DNA of 64,000 nt, from contig JAEPNK010000001.1 in NCBI GenBank assembly GCA_017643495.1, forward strand, positions 725,623-789,622. Reading direction: 5' to 3'. Made by a program: the position numbers and the translations under genes. Positions 55,647 through 64,000 of this stretch are shown here, piece after piece. This DNA is from Rhizobiaceae bacterium (lineage in GTDB: Bacteria > Pseudomonadota > Alphaproteobacteria > Rhizobiales > Rhizobiaceae). Within the stretch, counting starts at the first letter, position 1; each line of letters starts with the position of its first letter. The notes below the pieces were generated by a model. It was given only the letters and a program-made list of their open reading frames with translations, searched no databases and was not told the DNA's origin.

Positions 55647-56213
55647 CTACTCAAACGGTTCGGTACGCACGACATTGGTTGCATGCATCACAGCAGCTCC
55701 GGAAAGTCCCGGTTTCGTCAACGGTGCGGAATAATTCGTGTAGATGGGCCAGAGATAGGTTGCCGTTACCTGAACGATCTCCTGGGGACCGGGTTTCTGG
55801 TAATAATAATCGGCGTCGTTAAGTTCACCTGTTTTTTCGTTCGGCTCTGGCGGCTTGGAAAGGTCTTCAAACTTGGCTGCAGTTTCAACGCGGACTTTGA
55901 GGCCGGTTTCACAGTCAAAGAGCACGTTGATTTCCTTGCAGAACTCTTCCTTGAAATCCTTCGCAGTCTTTATGTCTTTCAACTGGCCCGTGCGCAGTTT
56001 GCGAGTTACTTCATCGACACTGTTTTCCAGATATTGTGAGGCAAAGAAGAAAATCGAAGTCTCGATGATGGAGAAAATCAGTAGGAAAAACGGTCCTGCC
56101 ACAATGGCGAACTCGACCATTGTCGCTCCGTCATCCTGTTTGCCAAAACGCCTGAACAGTCCTTTGAAACGTTTGCTTTGCAACTTTTTTGACCCAATAT
56201 CTTTGGTCACCAT
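55647..56213 (-). CDS. TadE-like pilus assembly protein
   Basis: The 188-residue product has an N-terminal basic region and the TadE motif DDGATMVEFAIVAGPFFLL, a membrane helix, and IIETSIFFFASQYLENSVDEVTRKLRTGQ, which is characteristic of TadE. TadE/TadF are minor pseudopilins needed for Flp pilus biogenesis. A perfect TTAA-N7-TTAA CtrA box lies upstream at 56309-56323. Confidence 0.9.
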   Translation of the reverse strand: MVTKDIGSKKLQSKRFKGLFRRFGKQDDGATMVEFAIVAGPFFLLIFSIIETSIFFFASQYLENSVDEVTRKLRTGQLKDIKTAKDFKEEFCKEINVLFDCETGLKVRVETAAKFEDLSKPPEPNEKTGELNDADYYYQKPGPQEIVQVTATYLWPIYTNYSAPLTKPGLSGAAVMHATNVVRTEPFE

Positions 56214-56308
56214 GATTTCACTCGCAACCCTGCTTCATTTGCAGGGTAATGATAAAAAGAGAGTGTTTAGATTCCCTTTATCCGTCTCCGTCGGAGCTTG
56301 GGCACCTC

Positions 56309-56323
56309 TTAACCAAGAGTTAA
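56309..56323. promoter_or_regulatory. CtrA binding site upstream of the tadE/tadF genes
   Basis: TTAACCAAGAGTTAA is an exact TTAA-N7-TTAA CtrA sequence, located 96-110 bp upstream of the first TadE-like start in the gap between it and the pilus N-domain gene. Tad pilus genes in Caulobacter are CtrA dependent. Binding here is inferred. Confidence 0.55.
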
Positions 56324-56356
56324 GGTTTCAGGACTGTCTCTTCAGACAGGCACCTG

Positions 56357-56830
56357 CTAGTTTGCGTTGCCTTCGGAAAGCTGGTTGCGGCCTTGTATTT
56401 GCTCCCGGGCCAAGCTGAATGCTTCATTGTCATCGCCAATGGTAAGCGTAGGCTCGCAAGGTGATCCGGTTGCGCAAGCCATTGTTTCCCGGCTGAGACC
56501 ACCGCGATAAATGCGAACTGTATTGAATTCATGCCCACGGACAGTCACCTGTTGATCCACAATTGCATCACCATTTGGATCAAGAACGATGAGGTTTGTG
56601 ACGCCAAAAGACCGGCCAGTCAGGACAAGTGTCTGGTCATCCTCAACGGTTGCATCAACAATAGCCGGGTTTCCGATAATGATTGTGCCGGCCGGGCGTG
56701 AAACACGGAATATCTTCGCCTGATCCACAGTCACAACAACAGAATTGCTGACCTGTTCCGCAGCTGAGGGGAGGCCGGATAACAATCCCGTTGATGCGGC
56801 AAGGAATAGGGTAGCGATGAGCTTGTACAT
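56357..56830 (-). CDS. Pilus assembly protein with CpaC-type N-terminal domain
   Basis: This 157-residue secreted protein has a signal peptide (cleavage near PSAAEQ) and one domain of the pilus-formation/secretin N-terminal type, with VDQAKIFRVSRPAGTIIIGN, then DQTLVLTGRSFGVTNLIVLD. The same domain is at the start of CpaC encoded about 3 kb away, but no secretin pore domain follows here. A periplasmic accessory function in the Tad apparatus is likely. It ends in a Cys-containing, acidic region. Confidence 0.85.
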   Translation of the reverse strand: MYKLIATLFLAASTGLLSGLPSAAEQVSNSVVVTVDQAKIFRVSRPAGTIIIGNPAIVDATVEDDQTLVLTGRSFGVTNLIVLDPNGDAIVDQQVTVRGHEFNTVRIYRGGLSRETMACATGSPCEPTLTIGDDNEAFSLAREQIQGRNQLSEGNAN

Positions 56831-57220
56831 GATTCACTCCGACAATTTACTGAAAGCAATATCGGCTATTTTGGTGAACGAACCATTAATCACGGCAGAT
56901 TGTGAAATCAGCTACAAGCGTGACCCAGATTGATGCGGTATCACAATTCAGTGCCTATACATTATATATACGCCAGATCAATACGCCGGCTATCCCGCGT
57001 TTCTTCATCGGCATATACTTTTCGGCCATACTAAATCGGTTGAATTGTTTGTCACTTGGTGTATCTTCTTTAACCAGCATGACGAACTGCCCGCCTTAGG
57101 GTTTCGGTAACCATGCAGCTTAAACTCTTTTCAATTCTTCAGCGCTACATTTGCTCCAGATCAGGATCAACCTGGTCCAAAAAAAGTAGTGAGAATCACT
57201 TGGAGTTTAAGGAGCACAAC
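56831..57220. other. Intergenic region between the pilus N-domain gene and flp
   Basis: This 390-bp divergent region holds no convincing gene. It is AT-rich in its middle, with a TATA-rich segment near 56965. A half-CtrA-like TTAACCAG lies at 57070-57077 about 150 bp before the pilin start. It must contain the promoters of both divergent genes. No other element was recognised. Confidence 0.5.
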
Positions 57221-57385
57221 ATGAAACTCGTAGCACGCTTTGTAAAAAATGAATCTGGTGCAACTGCAATCGAATACGGCCTGATTGCTGCACTTATCTC
57301 TGTTGCCATCATCTCTGCAGCGACCACGCTCGGATCTGACATTGCCACTACATTCGGCAAGGTATCAGCTCAGCTGACCAAGTAA
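57221..57385 (+). CDS. Flp/Fap-family type IVb pilin
   Basis: The 54-residue product is the major Flp pilin. It has a short basic leader (MKLVARFVKNE), then SGATAIEYGLIAALISVAII, with the prepilin cleavage site near GATAIEYG and the conserved Glu-Tyr pair at the start of the mature helix. The frame extends to 57113, but ATG 57221, preceded by TTAAGGAGCACAAC, is certain. A strong terminator follows, so the pilin forms its own transcription unit. Confidence 0.96.
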   Translation: MKLVARFVKNESGATAIEYGLIAALISVAIISAATTLGSDIATTFGKVSAQLTK

Positions 57386-57434
57386 TCGGTAATGCCGTGA
57401 CGAGCGCGGCATCTGATACTGGAACAAGAAACAT

Positions 57435-57465
57435 AAGGTCACCGGCAATCGCCGGTGACCTTTTT
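57435..57465 (+). terminator. Strong intrinsic terminator after flp
   Basis: A perfect 12-bp stem (AAGGTCACCGGC/GCCGGTGACCTT) with a 4-base loop is followed by a T tract. It lies 50 bp after the pilin stop codon and is among the strongest terminators in the window. Confidence 0.9.
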
Positions 57466-57565
57466 GTATGGGCATTTCAACAGACTGCTACAGGGACGGT
57501 ATTAACCAACTGGTAGAGGCTTCTGGGATAGACTGTCTGAAAGTTCAAAACCATGGCCGAATTTG

Positions 57566-58084
57566 ATGTTGACCTATTTCATATACTTCCTTTTCCCGTT
57601 CATGATGATCTATGCCTGTTTTACGGATTTGTTTGAAATGACAATTTCCAACAAGGTATCGCTTGCCCTGATGGCCGGGTTCATGGGGTTTGCATTTCTT
57701 ATAGGAATGGATGTCCAGGCCATGTTGTGGCACTGGGCCATGTTCGGGGTTATTCTTTTGGGGGGCTTTAGCCTTTTTGCATTCAACATTATTGGCGGTG
57801 GCGATGCCAAGCTGGCAGCAGCAACCGGTCTCTGGTTCGGGTGGAGCCATGCCGCCTCCTATTTGTTGCTGGCTGCAGCACTGGGCGGTGTACTTACCCT
57901 CCTCATGTTGAAATTTCGTTCCGAGCTTCTTCCTGAAAGATTGAGCAGGGTGCCGTGGATCAATCGATTGCATGACACGAATAACGGTGTTCCTTACGGG
58001 ATTGCCCTTGGTATCAGCGCCGTGATCATCTATCCGCACACCAAATGGAGTGAGCACATATACAGTTTGGCTGCGTCCTTGTAG
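57566..58084 (+). CDS. cpaA: Prepilin peptidase CpaA (TadV)
   Basis: CpaA cleaves the Flp prepilin leader. The 172-residue integral membrane protein has four to six hydrophobic segments, the first aspartate in YACFTDLFEMTISN near residue 18 and the second in GGGDAKLAAATGLWFG near residue 76, which are the catalytic pair of type IV prepilin peptidases. The frame starts with TTG 57563, but ATG 57566 is preferred. Terminators lie on both sides, so it is a separate unit. Confidence 0.94.
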   Translation: MLTYFIYFLFPFMMIYACFTDLFEMTISNKVSLALMAGFMGFAFLIGMDVQAMLWHWAMFGVILLGGFSLFAFNIIGGGDAKLAAATGLWFGWSHAASYLLLAAALGGVLTLLMLKFRSELLPERLSRVPWINRLHDTNNGVPYGIALGISAVIIYPHTKWSEHIYSLAASL

Positions 58085-58103
58085 CCAGATATGCAACGAT
58101 GTG

Positions 58104-58134
58104 AAAAGCCGGGTAGATCCCGGCTTTTTCTTTT
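58104..58134 (+). terminator. Intrinsic terminator after cpaA
   Basis: A perfect 10-bp stem (AAAAGCCGGG/CCCGGCTTTT) with a 5-base loop and a long T-rich tail lies 19 bp after the cpaA stop codon. Confidence 0.9.
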
Positions 58135-58175
58135 TGGGGTCTGCAGATTGCCGGAAGCAGTTTGGCAAGAAATGC

Positions 58176-58207
58176 TTAACCAGAAAAATCAGGCTTTCAT
58201 TAACCAT
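58176..58207. promoter_or_regulatory. CtrA half-sites upstream of cpaB
   Basis: TTAACC (58176-58181) and TTAACCAT (58200-58207), the latter an exact CtrA half-site, start 24 bp apart and lie 76-107 bp upstream of the cpaB start. They suggest CtrA control of the cpaBCDEF operon. This is inferred. Confidence 0.4.
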
Positions 58208-58282
58208 AAGTACACCATTCCGGGTGCAAGATCGCGACGAGTAAGTCTGTCTCAGACATGATTGTACGCGAAGGAAGTCGGA

Positions 58283-59113
58283 ATGAAAGTAGCTCAGCTT
58301 GCGGTTTTGGGTGTTGCGTTTGTCGCAGCGGGTGGAGCGGCCATGGTGGCAAACAACCTTACCTCGGTCGAACCGGTCCCTGTAGTGACAGAGGTGCCAT
58401 CAGTTCCTCAGATCGATCTGGAAGAAGTACTGGTAGCCAGTCAGGACATTCCTCTGGGCACATCCCTCCGGGCGGACATGCTGGAATGGAAGAAGTGGCC
58501 AAAGGAAGGGGTGGCTGACGGGTTTGTTTCACGGAGCGATTCTCCTGACGGTCTTGATCTGGATGAACTGCCCGCAATAGCAAGGTCGGCATTCTTTGCC
58601 GGTGAGCCTGTACGCCAGAGCAAACTGGTACGTTCAGGAAACGGTTACATGTCGGCAATTCTGCCAACCGGACAGCGTGCCATTGCCACGTCCATATCAA
58701 CGGCAACCGGCGCTGGCGGGTTTATCCTGCCCAATGACAGAGTTGATGTAATCATGACCCGGCAGGGCGACGAGGCAACCGGCGCCAATCAATATGTCAC
58801 CGAAACCATTCTGGAAAATATTCGCGTACTGGCAATCGACCAGACCGTTGAAGAAAAGGACGGTGAATCTGTCGTCGTGGGCGAAACGGCAACGCTTCAA
58901 CTCAGTCCGCGACAAGCCCAGATTCTGACCGTCGCCCAACAGATTGCAGACCGCCTGACCCTTTCATTGCGATCACTGGAAGATAGTGACGAAGAGCCGA
59001 GCAAAGGTGCTGAACACCTCCTCAGCGGTGAGACAGGAAACGGTCGTGTCGCAATCATCCGGTTCGGCAACAAGAAGGAAGTCATCGCGCGTCCGAAAAA
59101 GGCGAGTGAGTGA
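58283..59113 (+). CDS. cpaB: Flp pilus assembly protein CpaB (RcpC)
   Basis: CpaB is a periplasmic, inner-membrane-anchored Tad component. The 276-residue product has an N-terminal membrane anchor, then an SAF domain (about 50-110, with LVASQDIPLGTSLRADML) and an RcpC/CpaB domain with VDVIMTRQG near residue 155 and ETATLQLSPRQAQIL. The frame extends to TTG 58262, but ATG 58283 follows AAGGAAGTCGG. It starts a new unit after the cpaA terminator and precedes cpaC by 1 bp. Confidence 0.94.
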   Translation: MKVAQLAVLGVAFVAAGGAAMVANNLTSVEPVPVVTEVPSVPQIDLEEVLVASQDIPLGTSLRADMLEWKKWPKEGVADGFVSRSDSPDGLDLDELPAIARSAFFAGEPVRQSKLVRSGNGYMSAILPTGQRAIATSISTATGAGGFILPNDRVDVIMTRQGDEATGANQYVTETILENIRVLAIDQTVEEKDGESVVVGETATLQLSPRQAQILTVAQQIADRLTLSLRSLEDSDEEPSKGAEHLLSGETGNGRVAIIRFGNKKEVIARPKKASE

Positions 59114-59114
59114 G

Positions 59115-60668
59115 ATGTCCAAAGTAAGGAAAAGTACCATGCGTAATGTTAAACTGGTTCTGGTCTGGACATTGCTGTTCTCGGCAATGATTTTTGCCGG
59201 CGGCCTTGCAGCCGGAAATTCCGGTCTTGCCCACGCGAACAAGAATTATCTGAAGATATCGAAATCCGCGATCGGCAAAAGCAAGCGCGTGAAGGTAGGT
59301 CTCAACAAATCTATCGTCATTGATCTTCCTGGCGATGCGCATGACATACTTGTGGCGAACCCTGAAGTGGCAGATGCAATTACGCGAACAGCAAGGCGTA
59401 TCTATATTTTTGCCAAACAGGTCGGCTCAACCAACCTGTTCATCTTTGATGTGAATGGCAACCAGCTACTCAGCATTGATCTGGAGATTGAGCGGGACAT
59501 CACCGGCCTTGAAGACAATCTCAAAAAGTATGTGCCTGGTTCCAATGTGACTGTAGAGATCGTCAATGACAACATCATATTGACCGGTACGGTTCCAACG
59601 CCCCAGGCCTCGGCACGAGTATTGCAGCTTGCCCAAGCCTTCATCACAGGCGGTGAGGCAACAACAAACCAGTTCCAGAACAATTCTACCAGCATTACTG
59701 GCGGCGGTAATTTCATAATCGGACAGGAAGAGCGCCGGGAGAGCCAGGTGGTAAACCTTCTCAGGATTGAGGCCGAAGACCAGGTCCACCTGAAAGTCAC
59801 CATTGCTGAAATCCAGCGCACAATCGTGAAGCAGCTTGGTATTGACATCACGTCCGCGGGTCTTACTGCAGGCAATGTCGATTTTGGTCTTCTGACCGAC
59901 AACCCTTTCGGTTTTGGTAACCCGGTTGCCCGTAGCGGCATCAACGCAAGCTATTCATCGGCCGGGGGTGAATCTGTGGATGGCGTTCTTCGGGCGCTTA
60001 ACCAGGCAGGCGTAATGCGAACGCTGGCGGAGCCGTCACTGACTGCCATATCAGGAGAAACCGCTTCGTTTTCAGTTGGTGGTGAATACAATCTTGCCTC
60101 TGGAAAAACAGAAAACGAAGAAGGCGTAGAGTATTCGTTCAAGGAAGTGGAATACGGGGTATCTCTTACGTTTACCCCGGTTGTACTGGCGCCTGGGCGG
60201 ATCAGCCTTCGGATCGCTACAGAAGTCTCTGAGCCCACAACTGAAGGATCAGGAGTGATCCAGCGGGGCAATTTCAATGCATCAAGCTTACCCGGCATTC
60301 GTCGCCGTGAGGCGGAGACGACAGTTGAATTGCCTTCTGGTGGGTCAATGGTGCTTGCAGGTCTTCTCAAGGATGATGTCCGGCAGGCTGCCTCCGGATT
60401 TCCGGGTTTGAGCAAGATTCCCGTTTTGGGCACGCTTTTCAGAAGCCGGGATTTCCAACGCTATGAAACAGAGCTGGTCATCATCGCCACGCCATATCTC
60501 GTTCGTCCCGTCGCCCGCAACAAGCTGGCAAGGCCTGACGACAATTTTGCGCCCACGGCAGACGGCGCGGCAAACTTCCTGGGTCGCTTGAACCGCGTAT
60601 ACGGACGCGTTGAAGGCGAACTGCCCGAAGGTCGCTATCACGGAAAGGTTGGTTTCATTTTCAAATGA
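59115..60668 (+). CDS. cpaC: Flp pilus outer-membrane secretin CpaC (RcpA)
   Basis: CpaC forms the outer-membrane pore of the Tad system. The 517-residue product has a signal peptide, a pilus-formation N-domain (about 45-115, with LPGDAHDILVANPEVADAI), a BON-like region (about 120-190), and the secretin domain to about 480 with TLAEPSLTAISGE, VEYGVSLTFTPVVL and GGSMVLAGLLKDDVRQ. ATG 59115 lies 1 bp after cpaB. ATG 59139 is an alternative closer to the signal peptide. The frame open back to 58986 is overlap with cpaB. Confidence 0.95.
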   Translation: MSKVRKSTMRNVKLVLVWTLLFSAMIFAGGLAAGNSGLAHANKNYLKISKSAIGKSKRVKVGLNKSIVIDLPGDAHDILVANPEVADAITRTARRIYIFAKQVGSTNLFIFDVNGNQLLSIDLEIERDITGLEDNLKKYVPGSNVTVEIVNDNIILTGTVPTPQASARVLQLAQAFITGGEATTNQFQNNSTSITGGGNFIIGQEERRESQVVNLLRIEAEDQVHLKVTIAEIQRTIVKQLGIDITSAGLTAGNVDFGLLTDNPFGFGNPVARSGINASYSSAGGESVDGVLRALNQAGVMRTLAEPSLTAISGETASFSVGGEYNLASGKTENEEGVEYSFKEVEYGVSLTFTPVVLAPGRISLRIATEVSEPTTEGSGVIQRGNFNASSLPGIRRREAETTVELPSGGSMVLAGLLKDDVRQAASGFPGLSKIPVLGTLFRSRDFQRYETELVIIATPYLVRPVARNKLARPDDNFAPTADGAANFLGRLNRVYGRVEGELPEGRYHGKVGFIFK

Positions 60669-61393
60669 TGAAACCTGTTAACGGAGCAAGAAACATGTCT
60701 CGAGTACATAACAACACCGCCCCTGTCGTCCGTGATTGCCGGACTGTATTTGGCGCAACAATCAAGCTGACGGTTGTTTCCGCCGGTCTCGTACTTGCCG
60801 GATGTGCATCCTACCAGAAGGATCACTTCACGGTAGGTTCGATTCCGAAAGACTATCGTACCGTCCATCCGATTGTTGTTTCCCAGTCTGAGCAGAAAGA
60901 GGATCTCGTCGTCACACGTTCGATGCGGTCCATGTCATCCCGCCACCGGGGTGTGGTGACTGCGATGGTCGGGCAATTCAGGAGTTCCGGTGCCAAAACG
61001 CTTCACCTGATGCTGCCTGCCGGATCCCATAATGAAAACGCTGCCCGTCATGTCGGCGCGGATATGGTTCGGCACATGAAGTTTCTTGGCCTGACTGAAA
61101 ACCAGATAAAGATCGAGAGATATCATGCCTCGAACCACGGTGATGCAGCCACCATCAGGCTTGTTTACGGAACAGCCCGGGCTCAGGTGGCTAGCGAGTG
61201 CGGCCAGTGGGGTGATGACCTTGGAGATACCAGGGAAAACGTCAATTACGGCAATTACGGCTGCGCAACGCAGAACAATCTTGCTGAAATGATTGCCAAT
61301 CCGGAAGACCTGCTGGGGCCGCGGGGTGTTTCGGAAATCGATGCAAGCCGCAGGGACAACGTGATCTCTGACTGGCGCGCTGACGGAACATAA
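60665..61393 (+). CDS. cpaD: Flp pilus assembly lipoprotein CpaD
   Basis: The 242-residue product has a lipobox-like VLAGCASY, so it is probably an outer-membrane-directed lipoprotein that supports the secretin. The mature part carries the CpaD pattern with DHFTVGSIPKDYRTVHPIVVS (shown only in part) and GCATQNNLAEMIANPEDLLGPR, which is highly typical of CpaD. It overlaps cpaC by 4 bp in an ATGA, so they are coupled. The start could be ATG 60665 or 60695. Confidence 0.93.
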   Translation: MMKPVNGARNMSRVHNNTAPVVRDCRTVFGATIKLTVVSAGLVLAGCASYQKDHFTVGSIPKDYRTVHPIVVSQSEQKEDLVVTRSMRSMSSRHRGVVTAMVGQFRSSGAKTLHLMLPAGSHNENAARHVGADMVRHMKFLGLTENQIKIERYHASNHGDAATIRLVYGTARAQVASECGQWGDDLGDTRENVNYGNYGCATQNNLAEMIANPEDLLGPRGVSEIDASRRDNVISDWRADGT

Positions 61394-61449
61394 ACCCGGT
61401 GCCGGGCAAGTTTGCCGAAAGGCAGAAATGAAGAATTAGAGGATACAAG

Positions 61450-62730
61450 ATGTCTGAAACCGCTGCACAAGCTATGCAACATGTGGATCAGGTCCCGGGA
61501 GATCAGGACAAGGAAGGACTTTCCGAGGTTCGTCCGATTCCAAGGATCACGATCCAGGCGTTCTGTGAAACGGACACCATTCGCCAGACGCTTGAAATGG
61601 CTTCCGGTGACCGGCGCATGTCCCGCGCGCATGTTTCGGTGAACATGGGTGGAATTGCGGGTGCAACCGATTATTACGGCAGCGCTCCTACGCCAAACCT
61701 GATCATTATAGAAAGCCGCAAGTCGGGTGATGAACTGATGGCTGAACTGGGCGGATTGGCCGATGTCTGCGATTCGACAACCAAGGTTATCGTCATTGGG
61801 CACCTGAACGATATCCTGATGTATCGTCAACTCGTCAGTAACGGTATTTCGGAATATCTGGTTGCACCGGTTTCAATGGCGGATGTCATGATGGCCATTT
61901 CGGATATTTTCTCCAGTGAGGAAAATGGCCCGCTTGGCAAGATGATTGCATTCATCGGAGCCAAGGGTGGGGCTGGTTCTTCCACCATTTGTCACAACGT
62001 CGCCTGGCAGGTTTCTTCCGTATACAATAATGAGGTCGTGCTTGCGGACCTTGATCTTGCATTTGGTACAGCCAACATGAACCTGGATCAGGATCCGACA
62101 CAAGGGATTGCAGACGCCGTTTTCTCACCGGATCGGGTTGATGACATTCTTCTCGACCGTTTGCTTGCAAAATGTGCCAAGCATCTTAGCCTTCTGGCAG
62201 CACCCTCCACTCTCGAGCGGACCTATGATTTCGATGCGCAGGCTTTCAGCTCAATTCTGGAAGTTGCGCAACGCGGTGCGCCTTGTGTGGTTGTTGACCT
62301 GCCCAACCAGTGGAATGGCTGGACCAAACAGGTCCTTGCAGCAGCAGATGAAGTGGTGCTTACCGCTGAACCCGAGCTTGCCAATTTGCGCAATGCAAAG
62401 AATCTTGCAGATACGCTTGTCGAAATCCGTCCGAATGACACACCACCACGTCTGGTGATGAACAAGGTCGGCATGCAAAAGCGCCCGGAAATTTCGGTTT
62501 CCGACTTTGCGGGTGCCATTGGCCTTGAACCATCAGTGATCATCCCGTTCGATCCCGGTCTTTTTGGCCTTGCGGCCAACAATGGGCAGATGATTTCGGA
62601 AGCGGATGCGAAAAGCCCGATTGCTGAAACCATGATGAACTTGTCGCAGATTGTGACCGGCCGGGCAGAGATCAAGAATGAGAAAAAATCCGCGTTCGGG
62701 TTCCTGAAAGGGTTAACCCGCAAGAAGTAA
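61450..62730 (+). CDS. cpaE: Tad pilus ATPase CpaE
   Basis: CpaE is a MinD/ParA-type ATPase that localises the Tad apparatus at a cell pole. The 426-residue product has an N-terminal response-regulator-like domain (about 30-155; receiver fold with LIIIESRKSGDELMAEL) and a C-terminal ATPase with the deviant Walker A FIGAKGGAGSSTICHN (about 172), ADLDLAFGTANM and LTAEPELANLRNAKNL. The ATG follows an AGAGGATACAAG site. It lies between cpaD and cpaF in the standard order. Confidence 0.94.
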   Translation: MSETAAQAMQHVDQVPGDQDKEGLSEVRPIPRITIQAFCETDTIRQTLEMASGDRRMSRAHVSVNMGGIAGATDYYGSAPTPNLIIIESRKSGDELMAELGGLADVCDSTTKVIVIGHLNDILMYRQLVSNGISEYLVAPVSMADVMMAISDIFSSEENGPLGKMIAFIGAKGGAGSSTICHNVAWQVSSVYNNEVVLADLDLAFGTANMNLDQDPTQGIADAVFSPDRVDDILLDRLLAKCAKHLSLLAAPSTLERTYDFDAQAFSSILEVAQRGAPCVVVDLPNQWNGWTKQVLAAADEVVLTAEPELANLRNAKNLADTLVEIRPNDTPPRLVMNKVGMQKRPEISVSDFAGAIGLEPSVIIPFDPGLFGLAANNGQMISEADAKSPIAETMMNLSQIVTGRAEIKNEKKSAFGFLKGLTRKK

Positions 62731-62766
62731 CGCAACGCGTCGTAAGCAGAAGTACAGGATTTTGTA

Positions 62767-64000
<1,234 letters not shown>

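Noticed and set aside
56902-57099. 65-codon plus-strand frame in the region before flp
   Set aside because: It has no good ribosome-binding site or family likeness, and lies where promoters are expected.

Overview
The window is a continuous stretch of a moderate-GC alphaproteobacterial chromosome, most likely from the order Hyphomicrobiales (Rhizobiales). The evidence is gene order and content: an irr gene divergent from fabA-fabB-fabI, ubiB-ubiE next to mutM-rpsT, dnaA close to rpsT, FabI-type enoyl reductase, CpaA-F (Tad) pilus genes and CtrA/CcrM-type regulatory sequences. No IS element, prophage, CRISPR array, tRNA or rRNA was seen. Genes are dense and short operons dominate.

Layout. (1) 1-9.5 kb: the translation and RNA operon rimP(3' end)-nusA-ylxR/L7Ae-infB-rbfA-truB, then rpsO and pnp with their own structured leaders and terminators. 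(2) 9.5-17.3 kb: a small lipoprotein, an RsmC-like methyltransferase, the unsaturated fatty-acid genes fabA-fabB-fabI opposite the iron/haem regulator irr, an SH3 envelope protein, a 2-hydroxyacid dehydrogenase and a PfkB kinase. (3) 17.3-26.4 kb: dut and an unusual coaBC carrying an N-terminal ribbon-helix-helix DNA-binding domain, a lytic transglycosylase, an aldo/keto reductase, a small DUF6356 protein, an Lrp-type regulator, ubiB, ubiE, mutM and rpsT. (4) 26.4-35.2 kb: an 845-bp AT-rich non-coding region with a CcrM-site cluster, a CtrA box and a DnaA box, then a rhodanese protein, dnaA, dnaN, recF, dxs and a convergent flavoprotein reductase. (5) 35.4-44.1 kb: an acyl-CoA ligase, a complete branched-chain-amino-acid-type ABC importer and a degenerate PaaK-like protein, probably for uptake and activation of an organic acid. 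(6) 44.1-53.7 kb, minus strand: a TAXI-type TRAP transporter, a DUF1989 protein, a ThiF/MoeB-like E1 enzyme, a SAF-domain oxidoreductase, a D-amino-acid transaminase, a dipeptide-epimerase-like enolase, a phosphomannomutase/phosphoglucomutase and a retropepsin-like protease. (7) 53.9-64 kb: a PhnD-like binding protein and a Tad/Flp pilus locus, with tadE/tadF-like genes and a pilus N-domain protein on the minus strand and flp, cpaA, cpaB, cpaC, cpaD, cpaE and cpaF (cut by the window end) on the plus strand.

The most notable observations are: the RHH-CoaBC fusion with two copies of a 12-bp near-palindrome exactly in its promoter position, suggesting a coenzyme A biosynthesis enzyme that may control its own gene; six GANTC sites within 145 bp, next to a perfect TTAA-N7-TTAA CtrA box, upstream of the dnaA region, with a second perfect box upstream of the tadE/tadF genes; two credible translation starts for dnaA; and a tightly coupled SAF-oxidoreductase/E1-like/DUF1989/TAXI-TRAP gene set of unknown role.
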